Shown here piece after piece: positions 9,574 through 24,268 of a stretch of 64,000 nucleotides of DNA (positions within the stretch are counted from its first letter, which is position 1; every line of letters begins with the position of its first letter). The position numbers and the translations under genes were made by a program. This DNA is from Lichenostomus cassidix (Eukaryota > Chordata > Aves > Passeriformes > Meliphagidae), in contig CM039179.1 in the NCBI GenBank assembly GCA_008360975.2, positions 57,016,666 to 57,080,665 of the forward strand, in the 5' to 3' direction. The notes beneath the pieces were generated by a model that did not search any database, was not told the DNA's origin, and saw nothing but the letters and a program-made list of their open reading frames with translations.

Positions 9574-12500
9574 ACCCTCCCCAAATTGTTGCCAGTCACA
9601 AAAGTTTCCTGACAGAAATATCCATCTTGGATATGCTGTTCTTTTGTACAAAGACAGTTCTGCAGAGGGGTGTAACTCTCAAGTGCCACATTTTTGAGAA
9701 CTGGGTCATACCAATTTTAATTTGTGAACATGTAGCTAGAAAGAGTGATGGTAACTTGAGCTTACTGAATATCTACTGAGAGCAGGGCCACAGTTTACTA
9801 AAGCACCTGGCAATTCTGAGCATCCAAGAAGAGAAATCGTAAAAGAATTTAATGTTCGGAATTAAAAGAATATTCAGAAAATGAAAGATAAGCCTAATGC
9901 TTTGTCCCCAGCTAAACAGGCAAAGATAACTGAAACATAGAGGTCACTTTTGAAAATCATGCCAATGAAGTTCTGTTTTTAGAGTTAGAATCAACAGCAA
10001 GACAAGGCATTTCGTGCCATACTCTTGGGTTAACTGTATTTAGTGTGAGTCTACTGGGATTATTTCATCCTCAGTAGTAAATTAAGTTAACACACTTTAT
10101 TGAAAAATAACAAAGCATCAAGATGTGGCATCATAAGTATCTAGAAACCTTGTCCACTCCCACGTATTCACAGAAATTAATGCAAGCTCAGTAACATGTT
10201 TAATCTGTCAGCTACCATTCAGGACAGTAAAAGCTGTCACTCAGGTGGTTTCTGGCCAAACAGTGAAAGTGGTCAGTTGCAATGGAAGGAATGGAAAATT
10301 CCCTTTATCCATAAATATCAAAACAATCCTACAGTCATGAGAGTTCTTAGCTCATATGCATACATGAAACATCAGGGGAGAGAATACACAACATAGACAT
10401 ACAGACCACAAAAGGGTGTCCCGAGTTATTAACCCCAGAAATGCTGATGTCTGTCATTCACATTCTGCTCTCTTTTACTCTCATGTTCTAAATTTCTTCT
10501 TTTGCTTCGGTTTCTTCATTCCTGCTTTCTTGTTGTTCCTCTCATTTCTAAAGGAGAGAATATGATCTTTTATTTTTCCTTCCTTTTTGAAACATTTTCT
10601 TTTGCTGTAAACCTAAGTGTTACATGTCTTAGGCACTAGAATAGATTTATAAGGATTTGTCAGCCTTTTTCTCCTGCATGCATAAGAACCAGAGAGGCTT
10701 TGGAAAACATAATGCACATATCTGCCAGGAGAAGAAGGCTGTTGTATGAGTCTGCTTTGTTGAGGTTTGGATTTATGGCAGAAAAAGTAAACTGTTGTGG
10801 TAAGACATCTATTTGCAGTTCATGTTTATGTCAGGAAGTAAAGTAATACATGCAGAGTTTACTACTTGTTCATCTAGAAAATCCTAATCTGCTTTCATAG
10901 CAACATCTACACTTAGGTTTTTGTTTTCATTTGGTAGCAAGGCTTTTTCTCAGTATCTTTTAAAAACTTGTTGTTTCTTCCTTGGGATTCAACTCATTTT
11001 TCTGCAAACACTTATTTTTCCTTCTAGCCTCTACTGTTCCTCCTCAGTCTGTCAATATCTGTCCCTGAACCTTAATTTTCTAACTACACCTGTGCATTGA
11101 TGACCTACTTTTTATGGTAGACCACCCCATTGACATACCTCAGTTGCAACTAAAACAGAAGAGTTTATGGCATTTCTGTTTTCTGTCAACTCAGAGTTCC
11201 AAGTTATTTCTAACTTTATGTAGTTCTAAACAGCTTCTATGCTATGTGAAAAATTAATATTCACACAAAGTTCAGTTTCAAAGTTTAATTTTCAAATATT
11301 CAGATTAAACAAAGATCGTGTTAAAAGTTACCACTTTTATGGGAAGTTTATTACTAAGATTTCTTACTGAGAGGATGAAAAAAGTTCAAGATTGTTCAGA
11401 AAGTCACAGTGTGAGAAATGAATAAAGAAAATTATTCAATGAAAGACATGCAAAAGAGCTTTGCAAAAGTTGTGTTAGATCTAAACAGAGCTTAACTGCT
11501 AAATTGTATGGCTGCATTCCCAGGATATGGTCTACAAGGAATTATCCTGTTGACTATCAAGCTATGCTTTCATTGTCTCTACATGAACAGTATGCAATGT
11601 AATATTTTGTTTTGAAAGATATATTTATGTCTCCTTTGGGCTGCTCCTCCTCCTTAGTTTTCTTTTTTTTTCTTTTTTTTTAATTTTCCTTTCTAATACT
11701 GCTTTGTGTTTATGTTAAAAAAACAAGTTCAAAAGGATGTGCCTTTCATTCAAACTCTTGGAGATTCTCAGTTCACACAAGGATTTTTACCGCACTGTGA
11801 AGATCTTTGTCTCCTGCACAGATGATTTTATTCTGGTTATGAATGTTATTACCATGCCAGAAAAAGAACAATCACCAACAAGTTGTTTCATTCTGATTCT
11901 TGAATTGCATGCCATTTGCTTTATTTATTTTAATATTCTGTATTCTGCCTTCATTGTTTTGTAGAGAAGAACCCCATTTTAACCTAAATGAATTTCCTTG
12001 GATAGCACAGACAGCTAGAGGCAGGCCTCATGTTGTAATGGTATAAAATGACACTGACCTACACTGCTGTAGAGACAGAGCTGCAGCCTCAGCTGTGGGC
12101 TGGAGTTCTAAGAGCCATGCTTTTCCTTTCCATTCAGGAAATTTTGCCTTTCCCCCTCCATTGCAACAGAAGTTAATTAACCTCTTTCTTCATATTTGCC
12201 TCATTGCAGATGAATAGTCCTCTCTACAGCTGCCACTATGCTTCCCATGCTTGCAGATTTTGAAGTGATTATTTAAAGAACTGGGCAATGATGTTCTTTC
12301 CAACATCTCTCATAATTGCATGCTGAGGGAGTGCAAGGAGAATGGACTTCAAAAAATGGCTAGGCTTTCATGCTTCTCCTACATAACATTTCCTGGGCTG
12401 GATGAAGCTGGGCAAGTTTCATCCAGCATTTCTTGTGTCCTTAGGATCTCTTTAAAACATGAGATGAAACTGAGTAGGACTCTATTCAAGATTGGCAGTA

Positions 12501-13139
12501 AAGATGTGTTCTTTAAAAAGGTATAATTCTTTCAAGATGAAGAGATACCAGAATACTTCCATTTCACATAAAATCAATAAAATTTATTATTTATAAACTG
12601 TCCTTGAGGTGGGCATACACCTTTGAAGAACTTCAGAAAATGAACTTTTTCTTTCCTTATTCAAGTTTCTCTGGATATTCTTACCCAATTGTTATCAGCC
12701 TCTGCTGTTAACTTCTTGTCTCAATAGTCATCAACAGCAACTTAATTTTTTATTGGGTCCTCACTGAACTAAAGTCTATTATCAGACCTACAGGTGCAGA
12801 AAACTGGAGAAAAGGAAGAAAAATGTCCATGTAGGTCATTGGTCCATTATTAACCAGAAACTATAAAATCTATAAGGTCTTCAGTGAATAACACAAACTT
12901 AATTGATGATTTTCATTCACTCCATAAGAGACAAGCTACACATCCCATAACAATCATCTATTTAGAAAATTAATAGAACTGGACTAATACAAGCTTTACA
13001 ATGCAAATGTGTTAACAGTAAAGCTAAGGTACTATTTAAGCAACAAGAAAAGCTTTATTTCTTTTCCAGGATTATGGATTCTTTGTGCCTGTTTCTACTT
13101 ACAATAGTGTCAGTCTATGCTCTGTTATAAATGTATATA
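9574..13139. other. unassigned AT-rich DNA
   Basis: I see no gene or classified repeat. A pyrimidine-rich stretch lies around 10470-10600. Frames at 10196, 11737 and 12320 are 66-75 codons with no domain. Confidence 0.45.
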
Positions 13140-13211
13140 TTTAAAGAAAAAGAAAAAAAATAGTTTAAAGAAAAAGAAAAAAATGGTTTAAAGAAAAAGA
13201 AAAAAAAATAG
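13140..13211 (+). repeat. three-copy, about 24-bp minisatellite
   Basis: Three tandem units start at 13140, 13164 and 13187, each reading tttaaag followed by A-rich spacers and ending tag or tgg. Units differ only in A-run length and one substitution. Confidence 0.9.
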
Positions 13212-16200
13212 TTTTAGGGATTCACACCAAGATACAGTGAAAGTAGGTATATTGCAGGGGTTGGAAAAGGGTTTATAAAGTAATGTCAGGGAAGACACTT
13301 AGTCTTTCGTATTCAGTTGGGATATTCCATTTTAGGTCAGGCATGCTGAATTATTTTTTTCTTTCCACTACTGAAATTGGTAACCTACTCCAGAAACACA
13401 CATAGAGTTGAAAAAAAGAGGTCAAAAGTAGCACAGCATACATCAGAGGGATTTGGAATGATAACAAGACTGTTAATCAGCCCCTGGTTGTTTACTGACA
13501 GCAGGAGATCTGAACCAGCCATTTAGCAGGTTAGGAGGTAATCATGCACAGATAATTGCTGCTCCTGGAACACCACTTTTTAAAGATGTGGATTTCTACG
13601 ATGTCAGTGTGACCTGTTTCAGATGCTCAGGCTCTGAGTTGCAGGAGACTGGCTGTTGTAACTATAGAGTCTTCATGAGTTAACAGCAAATCACCAAAAC
13701 AAAAGAAAAAATAAAGTCCTTAAAAGCTAAATACATCAATAGTAAATAAACAGATAATCCAATCATGAGATATAGAAAAAGTCCTAAAGATCAAAATGTG
13801 TGCTCCAATTACATGCTGCCTGCAGGTGCTCAACAAGAGATGAGAACAATAAACACATCAAATCATTGGAACATCTAACAAATTCTATGTCACTTCCACA
13901 AATACTATTATTAAAAAAAAAAAAATCACATCTTTAAACCAAACTCCTGAGACAGTGGATAGGAGGGAGCAAAAAATTAGAACTCACAAAGTTCCACTAT
14001 GATCAAGTCAGAAAGTTCAAAAATCATCTAATTTCCTACTGCTTACAGTGTCAAGCTGCTTAATGTACATGGTATCTATAAGTTGTTTGATCTTTAAAAT
14101 TTTCACTGATGTAAAGTAAGATATGTTACATGACAACAAAAACGAGGCTAAATAGATATGTTTCTTGCTAAAAAAAAAAAACAAGAAAAAGTGTAGCAAC
14201 AACTAAAACAAAGCCTGAAAAACAGACACTTGTCTTATGCAGACATTTAGTTAGCTAGCCAGCTCATCTTTATATATGTCAGTCAAATGGTCAGTGCAGG
14301 AGACTGTTTTCCACAACTCTTAAAGAGGGGAATGAGTCACTTTCAGAGATCAAACATAATCAATTGCAATTTGTTTCCATCATTTTCACGGGTACAAAAA
14401 GAGCTTTTCTGTAGAGGACCTGAGCTGACAGAAATAAAGTGAAACAAAAGCCACATAAGAATTATTTGGGGAATTTAAAGTATAGGAAGCCTTGCAAAGA
14501 GCTGTAAAAAAATGTTTTACAGGAAACATAAAACTATCAAAATACACTAGTTTTCTTTTACTGATGCTATTATTATTCCTTTCTTGCTAAGATGAAAGGT
14601 TTAGATATTGCTTAGATTACTTCAGAGAAAATAATTTACTCTGCAAAAAAAATATTAAAAAATACATCACAGAATTGGATTGTACTAAATGACAAAGCTT
14701 AATTTTTCAGTACCACAAACCTATATTTGTGAACTGAATCAATACTCATCAGCTCTTCATCTCAAGGGAAAGGCTTGACAAGAGAGAAGCTTGGTCTGCT
14801 TATAAAAACACTGAGAAAGAAAGCTAGAGAGCAATTTCAAAGGACATTCTTCTCATTATAGTTAATTCTGACTATTTGGTTTGAATTTTTTGTCTTGGTG
14901 GATTTTACTTGTTTATTTTTGTTTTTCCCCTGAAAAAAATACCAAATTTACTGAGTAATATTGACTATTAAATTTTTCATTCCATAATCAAAATATACTA
15001 TCTGTGTAAGCAATATCAGCTAGCAACAGAAAACTTAGAGGTGAAAACTCAGCTTAGTGCTTTCACATCTTGTAGTGAAATGAGTGGAAATAAAATGTTT
15101 TAAGGTGTTCAGAAAAAAAACCAGTTTAAAACACAGTTTTCCTTTTAAAGTTAAACAGAATTTTTTAAACAAATACTAATTCTCTTTTTTAAATTCCATG
15201 TAACACTGAATGTCAGCTTTGACTTTTAATGCTTTCTATCAGACAATTCATGTCTTTGAATGTGCATATTTTAAATGTATTTACTATTTTGAATTTGTGA
15301 TTTCAAATCAGTCCTGTATATTGTCTTGTTTCATAGGGTTCTCCTATATGATTTACTGCGATGTCTCACAAAATGAGAAAGCATTTCCATCATGACAGTT
15401 TTTGTCTGAATTAAATGTTTGGCCTCTGCAAGCACTCATCACTTTTAACTTCATTTTCTGTGAGCATTTTTTCCAATAAAATCTGGTTGTTCAAATGTAC
15501 ATGGAGAGCAAATAACAAAGAACAGAGATCGTGGCCTAAGCAAGTCCATTAAATAATGCAAATAAATATTTGGCTATGTTTTTCTTTTATTGTCTATGCT
15601 TTACTGTCAATACAAGATTATGTGAAAGATTTATCTTGCTTTTATGGAAAGTGAAATGAGACATTCATACTGTTCAGTTGAATTCACTTGTCTGAGAAGT
15701 CATATCAGAAGAAAAACATAGGGAATCAGTCTTTTGATGCTGAAAAAGTCTTCAGAAACTGGTTAATATAACTATGCTTGTGATAACAAGAAAGGACTTA
15801 AACCAAAAAAGGTATAATTAGATGTGAATGAATCTCCTTGAGTGGTATCCACGTCGTCTGTATGAACTCTGCTTACCTGCAAACGTATGGAATGGATTTC
15901 TCTACAGAACACTGATTTTGCATCAGTAAGTCAAGTTTCAGGAACAGGGATTAAGATGCAACCTTAGCAGGTTTTCAGGTGAGGTAGTTATTTAGTCATG
16001 CACAGACTGAGATTTTAAAGCTCTTGATATATGTCCAGGGTGTGGCTCACACAGGCACATGCTCTGTGCAGATCTAGTGGAGCACACTCCAGCCACATCT
16101 CTGCCTCTGCACTTAGACTTTCCTTTAGTGTGTGCTGAATTGCTGTTGTTCAGCTAAGTGTCATTCCACCATGATGGCAAATTTAAGCCAAAGCGTGACC

Positions 16201-16338
16201 AGACAAGATATGCAAAATGCTCAAGTCCCACAACAGTAAAGTAGCAATGGAGGCTCACACACTTCTTCAGTACTTCACATTCATGCTAAAATGTTAATGT
16301 TTTTTATATTGTAAGGCTGTGGTAGAAAGAGTCCTGTA
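13212..16338. other. unassigned AT-rich DNA
   Basis: AT-rich unique sequence with scattered A runs (e.g. 13912-13925, 14170-14181). No exon, RNA gene or transposon is recognised. Frames at 14017 and 15210 are 61 codons and featureless. Confidence 0.45.
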
Positions 16339-16339
16339 T

Positions 16340-16376
<37 letters not shown>

Positions 16377-16413
16377 GTAGTAGTAGTAATAATAAAAACA
16401 ACAACAACAAAAC
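16339..16413 (+). repeat. compound trinucleotide STR (ATA/TAG/ACA)
   Basis: About a dozen TAA units are followed by four or five TAG units, two more TAA units, and an ACA run at about 16398-16413. The pattern suggests point mutation followed by expansion of a variant unit inside the array. Confidence 0.95.
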
Positions 16414-19400
16414 AAAATTTAAGGGTGAAATACTGCTACATTGGAGTCAAAGGCAAATCTTCTATTCCTCTCTTTTCTTTGTATTTCTAATTTAGATCAG
16501 AATCAATGCCTTAATTATGCTTGTAGTAGAACGTGTCTGGCACTGAGAACATAATTTTCATTTATCCATTAAGAAGAAAAGCAAATTGTTGAGCCTGCAT
16601 CATTCTGCATTCTTGTTATCAGACTGACTTGCCTTTTCTTGGAAATGCTCCACAATTGAGATTGCAATTTAGTTTTTGATTGAATGTTTTGCACATTGAA
16701 TTTCACTTTAGATTTTCTCTAGCTGTTTTAAACTGAAGTATGAGCTCAGTTTACTAACTCTTTGAATAACATTGTATGCAAAGCAGCATCTTGGGTGGCA
16801 GAAGCTTAAGGAGGGTAGAGTTACTGAGAACTCTTAGCAGGCCTCACTTATACTTGAATGGATAAAGCCAGTGGTCCTGTTAAAGAGAGCTGCACAGCCT
16901 ACGGGATGGAAATTCAAACTCCTGCCCTCCCAGGCCTTAGGGAGGTTAACTGCAGGAGAGAAGATGTTCTCTCTTGGCAGTCCTCCTCGGGATGAAATGC
17001 ACAGGTTAAAATTTTAGGAGGGCTGTATTGAAGTTGTTATGATCTAGCTGTCTGAGTCAGTTCACAGATATACAGCCATTTTTAAATGGAATAAATTCAC
17101 TTTTGCTGTCCAAAGGGATGGTCACACTTTCCTTCTTGTCCCCAGCTACTCATTCCCAGTTGTTAGCACAAGTATTCATGCAGCAATGGAAATTGATCTA
17201 CATGACATATAAATCAAGAAAACAAACAAGCAGTTTTGCACCAGATAGTGACATAATCTTTTTCTTTGGCCATCTGGTTGGAAAAATGCTCTTACTCTGT
17301 GCAGATATGGGAATCAGATTGCTTCTTTTAGCTTCAGGGCAGATTAATAGTGAATTAGAGTGATAGAGTAGTCATGGAATCAGCATCCTATTAGCTTGTC
17401 AGTCACTCAGACATTGCAGGGATCCATTTTTATGAGTCTCATATTAACCAGACTGAGAGGACCTCACCAGCACAAATTCCCCCTTATATTTCTCACAGAA
17501 GAGTCCTTGTGCTCCTGGGGCTGGAGCCTGAGGAAAAACTAAACATCAAAATATGCAACAGAGTCAAAATTTCAAGTGTCAGCATACATATTGGGATTAA
17601 TAACATATGAATTAAATAATGTTCCTAAATAACAAATGAATCCTGTTACCCTTTGTAGGAGTTCCACCAAGGTCATCAAATAAGAGCATGGCCAGGAATT
17701 TCAACAGACACTTTTTTTGTTAAAGCACTAGGGACCTGCAGACCTTTGAAAGTAATGAAAGTGCTAAGTTGCCTCCACTTTTATTTCATCTTTTTCTGAT
17801 GTGAAAGCCTTCTCTGAAGACTGAGGTGTTGTCTGTTTAGGTGTAATCTGTCTCCAGCATGAAAGGTCATAAGTAAGAATTTGGGAATACAAGGCACTAC
17901 ACAGTAAAACGAGGAGTGTTATGAGGAAATTGCTTCCTCTAAACCTCTTTATGAAACTGAAAAAGATATGCAAGTGTTTTCAGCTATGCAAAAATGTCAA
18001 GGAAAACAAAAGCCCTTGAAACTAAGGCATTGCCTATTGTAACACTGAACAGGGATGTAAAGGAGTTGGATGAATTAGGAAGCAGGATCTGGTCATATAT
18101 TTATAAGTACATAGTTATAAACAGGCTTGAACAAAACAGTGTCAGTTTTGCAAAACTGGTCTCCTTAACTCTCTGTGTAACTTGTGCTGAGAAGAAATAA
18201 TGTCAATACACCTGGAGAGTTCAGGTGCGCAATCTCCACTGAAAAGCTATGAACTTGCAACCTTAATTCTAAGGCATTTTTTGACTGTTCCTTTTGCAAT
18301 TCATCTATACAGGACAAAAAGAAATCTTTCTGTAGAACGCCTTACCATTTATGCTAGTGAAATTCAGTCATCCACAAAAGATTATCCTCTTCTCTCTGTT
18401 GAAGAAGTGTTATCCTGCTCAGCCCTTTTCTGACTTCTAAGATCTGTTCCTCCACTTATCTTTGGCCACTTGACTTCACTTTAGTCTGCTGTAATAATGA
18501 GAGGCTTCTTTGATAGAAAGCAACATAAAAAAGACCTCATTTCCCTTTTCTTGATTAATTTTGCATCCACAGTACCTATTTGCCTTGATAGATCAGCAAA
18601 TCATTTCCCAGGAAATGAATGAATTTAAACAGTACTTATCCTAAGGAGACAGTAGTGGAATTGATGCAGCATTTTTCAGGGTTACATTGTTTGCAGGCAG
18701 ATTGTTTGTCCATTTTAGTGTTTCAACACTGTGGTTTAAATCTTTAGAAAATGTGTGTCCTTATAAGTTGGAAAAAAGAAAAAATGCTTTTTTCTTTTTC
18801 CCATTTTTTTTCCTTGACTCATGAAGGTTAATGCAGTTAAATATCCACCCTACATTTTTTTCCAGATTGACGAGCACAGGCATGTCCTAGTATACTCCCA
18901 ATTTTATTTAGTAAAAGAAAGCCAGAATTCAAATAACCACTAGAGAAATTACAAATCAGAAGGACAGAAGGATTTTCTTGTTCTATCAAAAAGCAGAGTC
19001 TCATGCAGCAACCAACAAAAATTAAGAAGGAGTCAAGAGAATTACTTCAAGCTTGGGCATAGATAATAGGTGATAATAATTAATTGTGAGGAAAGGAAGA
19101 AAGAATTAGGTTTTTAACATCCCAAAGAGCTCAAGCAGGTACTCAGGAGAGATTACAGTCTGAGAGTCAGAAATTAAATGAAAATATGTAGAATGGGGGA
19201 AAAAAAGTGGGGAGAAAAAAATATATTGAAAAAAAAATAGGAAGAGTTGGATAATGGATAAGATCAGATCTTGCTTGCAGATCTTTACTGTGTAACTCGT
19301 TGCACGACATGTGTAGTATTTGTAAATGGGTCATATGTAGAGGATGTGAACACAAAATGTAGTTGCCCTTTGCATACTCCTAAGAGTCAGGTATAATCCA

Positions 19401-21179
19401 AATTGTCTTGCAAGCAACTAGTTAAATGTGTGAAAAACATTTTAAAATAAATACCCCCAGCAAAACCTTTCATCTCTAGGAGTCAAATTGCATTTATTTT
19501 ATTCTATTTTTATTTCCTAAAGGAAATCTCCAATACCATTTGACATCGGAATCATGCAGAAAGAAATGGCATAGGTAGGGTAGGTTCTTTTCCAACAATA
19601 GTTGAACAGTGTCAAGACTTCTAAAAAATGAATGGCACAGGGGAGTTTGGAACTGCAAAGAACTGGGAGCAGAAAGGATAATTTTGACAGGCAAGTGGTC
19701 ATGATGACATTGAAAACTGGTGCAGTCTCCTGTTTTTAGGAAACATAATTAGGCAACAAGTAAATCAATTCACATTGCACAATGGTGAATGTGTGTTTCT
19801 TTATTAAATTGTTCTGTTTTCCTCAGGTAGTATGTGTGCCAAATGATGTAATTGTTACCATGGGAACTATCCTTTTGTAATAAGAAATTTAGAATAAAGC
19901 TCTGAGAGCATCTAAAATCCCACCTGACATGCACGTATTATTTTTCTCCTTTAAAAAGTATCAACAAATAGTAAGTAGAAAAATAATACTCTTCCACTTG
20001 TATCCTTAAGTAGCACTTAATTCTTAAAATAAACCTGATTATAGTGGTGTCACAGTTTCTGGAAAAGGTGTTACCTAGTGTGAGCTCCAGATACATGATA
20101 ATTTATTTAAAACTGAAAAAAACGAAAATGAAAAATGTGAAACAAATATACAAATTAGAGAAATGTTTTAGAAAAAATTAGTATCATAACAGGCTGGTTT
20201 AGAGACAAAGGGAATATCTAACATATTAGAGTTTAAATATACTGCTTTTCTAGTGACAATAATAAAAAAACCTTATATTTATATATTAGAATCAGAAAAA
20301 TGTATCCAATACTCCTCCTCCTTCTAGTCTATTAATCTGACAATCTTTCTTTCTAAGGCTGGAAGAGGAGAGGAAAATATTTGCTGCAAAAGCACTTGAA
20401 ATTCTCTTCTGGGAATCTGAATGTTTCACCAAGCCTAATATTTTGCAAATGTTGTAATTTTGTGGCAAAATAACACATTTCATTTTTCATCCAGGGGGAA
20501 TGCTTAACCACGGTCCTTTTACTTTCTGTTTTTACACCATCACACACATAAATCACATCTCTATAACTGGTAGTGAGAAACAGAAGAAAAACAGTAGTGC
20601 CTTTTTCCTTCTTTGTGCTTATATAGCTGAGTGGAATCAGATGTGATTAATTCATCTTAAAAATATCTCTTCCCCCAAAAACTGACTTCACAGAATAATG
20701 CATTAAATGGAAGCTTTTAAAATATTTTTTGGGAACTTTTATAACACAACTCACTATTTCAAATCTTCTGTGTGCTATATATAAGTGTCTTTCTACATAG
20801 TACACAGTAGATTCCAATATAGAAGGATAGACTGCAAGGTCTCCTCCAGGCAGTCCTAAGACATCAGATACTATTTTTCAATACTTTGTGTAATATATGG
20901 AATACAAATTTTCAGTATAAACACAATTCATGTGAAAAAGAAATTTTTCTGAAGTTTCTTAAGTTATGGAAACACTGATCTTTTACAAAGTCCATTACTA
21001 ACTTGTGGAAACAAATCTGAGGTTTTAATTAGAATATGCTGGACTCACACAACACCTTTCATGGCAAGGACTTTAGTGACATTTATTAATTAGTGGTCTG
21101 ATCCTGCACCCCTTCCTCACCTGCATAATTTTTACTTGTGATTGCAGTCATTCAGACCTTTTGCATGACTAGAATTTGG
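16414..21179. other. unassigned AT-rich DNA
   Basis: Mostly AT-rich sequence. A near-perfect A/T hairpin lies at about 18770-18801 (GGAAAAAAGAAAAAA against its complement with one extra base). Frames at 17103 (86 codons) and 18200 (77 codons) are the longest and show no recognisable domain or repeat homology. Confidence 0.45.
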
Positions 21180-22900
21180 AGTCTATGCCTGTTCAGTAGT
21201 AAATAAAGATCAAAAACATATAACTGAGTAGGGCTTTAGGAAATTAATTGAAAGTGGGTTTGATGGGGCAGCCATGGGTAAATAAGGCAGTTAGTTGTGG
21301 GTCCCAGCATGTACCTGTAGCAAAAGAGACTCAGATAAGCTTTTTTTTTTTTTGTGCCAGAGCCCTGATGTACCAGGGTGGCTCCTACTGATGTGTTACT
21401 TTTTAACCAAACATGAGGAGTCCCTGAGCAGGGAAAGGGATAAAGAAAAAAAGAAAACAAGGACTAACTGCGTGACTATGAGACAGAATAGTAGAAAATG
21501 AGGAACGGAATGCATGTCACTGATCAAATGTATGAAAACTTCCAAGGTGTTCTGTCCTGGGATTTGACACCATCCAGGAAGGGGAAAAGGCCCCATGGTG
21601 GCTGTGAACCCCACACCACACAGACCCTTCCAATCAAGTGTACCCTCCTTGGTGGGGGGAATCAGCTTGGAAGGTGTTGGGGAGAAGGGTAAGGAGATCC
21701 TGCGACTCAGTGAGGACTTACAACATGAGAGTGTAAATAAAAAGGTGATGGAACAGTGCAGCTACCACCTGGCACAGGATCCTGGCACATTTGGAGGACC
21801 CTTGTGCCTGACTTGCCCTCTTGCTGGAGAGGGAAGCAGCTGGGGAACCTAACAGGAAAAAAACATGGTATGAACAGACTCATGCTCACCACTTTGTTAT
21901 GTAGTTTCCATCTGGCATGTGTCCAGTGGATCAGAGAATCAGATCTTAATCTCTCACCGGGCTCTTAGCCTTTTCTCAGGTAATAAAAGGTATTTGTAGC
22001 CTGGATGAGCACAGGGCATGGCCCTGATGACATGAACTGGCTTAAGTATGAGCTTGCAAAGGCATTTTCATGGAGATTTCCTGGACTGGCTGGATCTTAT
22101 GCCACCTGTTCAGGCATGTGGAAGGACTGTGCAGAAATGCTAGACACAAATGGAAGAGGCCCAGGAAGAAGCAGTGGAGGGTAAGCATGATATATCCACT
22201 TTCAGGACATGTACAAAATAGGAGAGGATTCCTGTATTTAAAGTGCTCTTTACTTCCTTGAGAAAATTTTGGTGAAACACAACAATCAGACCACCCCATG
22301 AAGGGTGCATGTAGCACAAAGCTCACCTCTTTCTGCCTGCCATGACCATTCTTGGCACACTGAGGAGAACACAATCCCTTGCACAAAGGGTTTGTTTGGC
22401 AGGCATTTGTCTAGAAGGTTTCTCCTTTTCTTGGTGTGGAGAAAGAACCTGATCTCCTCCAAGTGCTTCTAAACCTCAAGGAGCTCCTGGCAGGAAACAA
22501 GCAGTTCAGAGAAGACCTCTCAAGCTGATGGCCAAAAGCTGCTAAAGCCCTTGCTGCCATAAATGGTGCTTTGCTGTGTGGTTTGTAATTACTTATCAAG
22601 ACCATGTTATGGCTTTTCCCAGCACAGTTTCCAGCACCCTTCCCATCTTAACAGCAGTAATAAGACTGTAAATTCAACATTCCAAGGTCCCTAATTCTGC
22701 TCTGGGACAGGAGTTTTAATTCTTAGGTTTGTGTCACAGCCTGTCTCCAGCCTTTTACCCCCCTCCTTCCCCTGCCTATGCATCTGAGAGGCCTTGAAGC
22801 AGCTATATGCTTCACAAGTTGTCAGCAACAGCATCAGATCCTGAGTTCAGAGCAAGCAGAGTGAGTTATAGCCTTTTAAAAAGTGGTTTGAATGCATTTA
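21180..22900. other. less AT-rich block of unknown origin
   Basis: This stretch is visibly richer in G and C than its surroundings and carries several overlapping short open frames on both strands (e.g. 21595-21852 plus, 85 codons; 22042-22386 minus, 114 codons). I do not recognise a protein or repeat. A T run at 21341-21353 and AATAAA-like motifs near 21736 and 21981 are present. It could be an old decayed retroelement, a retrocopy, or ordinary unique DNA. Nothing seen decides between these. Confidence 0.35.
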
Positions 22901-24268
22901 TGTAACACTTCGTGCTTATGTAAATGGTCTGCATGATTTTAGCGGAACTACTCGGGAGTGAAAATTGTGAGTAAGAGTTTGAACATCAAGCATTTATCAG
23001 TAAATGCTTGTTTTTTCAATCAGAAATTATTGTCAGTAAGGACCTGAGTTCATCCTAGGAAGAACAGAACTTTTCCTTGCTAAATTACCTAGTTTGGATT
23101 GTTAGACAAAGCTTCCTCTAGGGAGAGAGTGTTAGGAAGGGAGAGGATGGCATCTACAGATATTTATTTAGGCTATTAAGGTCTAATTCTCTGCCTGGAG
23201 AAGCTTCTCTGTCTCTCCTGACAGGAGGGAAGCTTCCAGTAATTAGGCACCTAACTTACACACTGCTGCAAAGCGGGCTGAAGCCAAGTCACTGTGCAAT
23301 CAATTCTACTCCATGTGTCCAGGCCAACCATGGAAATTCAGCTCTTGTAAAATCTGTTCTTACTCTAACCTTTGCTGTAGCCTCACCTGCGCCTTCTGGA
23401 TCCAGTTTTGTACACCACCCTGGCCCAGCTCTGATGTAGCTCACTCTCATCAGAGATTCTATAAAATTTACTGTTGCCTTTTTCCTTATTTCTTATTCTT
23501 ATGTCCTTCAGTATGCTATAAGTTTCTGAATTCTTTGCTTATATTTTCCAGTCCTAATTTCTAGCTGTTGTTCTAATTCATAGTATTCGTACACATTGCT
23601 TTTCCTTCTCTTCCTTCTGCTGAGATTAAAATAAAAAGCTGAATTCAAAATGGTCAATGACTTTTTTGTTTATTATTATGATATAAAATCATATTTTACT
23701 GTTCACAGATACAAATAGATTTTTAAACAATACAGTGCTAACTGAAAATATTTCAAAGTCTGTCATTGAATTGGCACATTAATAAAGCCATTTAAGAATC
23801 TCTGAGTCATTATTTTTCACCTGCCTTCATACGTTTTTTAAGACTGCCCTCAGTGAGTTATAACTAATAACTGAAATATATCAAAACTTACTACTCTTTT
23901 CTGCCCTAGGTGTTTGAAGAATGTTTTCCATATTACACTGACCCATTACATTTTCTTAGAATAATATTGAAAAATACAGAATCCTCCTGGTTTGTCTTTT
24001 TATTGATAACCAAAACCTCCCAATTTTTGTGGCAGAGAGAAAATACACCTAAACAATGAGGCTTTTTAATAGCCCCGAGTTCTGTAGATGTCATTATCTT
24101 TATGATTATAACCTAATAATTTCTCCTGTATTAAAACATCAATTGGAGACTTTCTTAATTTCAGGTTAGACTAGTTAAACAAACAGCAAAAATATGTTTT
24201 ATGTTCATGTAAAAACTAATTAGTTAGAAGTTCCAACTTTACAAGAGGACTGCAATGAAGAAAGAGAT
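22901..24268. other. unassigned AT-rich DNA
   Basis: No classified element is seen. The 83-codon frame at 23313-23564 has no recognisable domain. Confidence 0.45.

Noticed and set aside
9313..9689. Minus-strand frames with hydrophobic Phe/Tyr/Leu runs, membrane-protein-like
   Set aside because: The hydrophobic part is encoded by the AAAAT simple repeat.
13140..13211. Repeat-spacer pattern that could suggest a CRISPR array
   Set aside because: Units are contiguous without unique spacers and the genome is vertebrate. It is a minisatellite.
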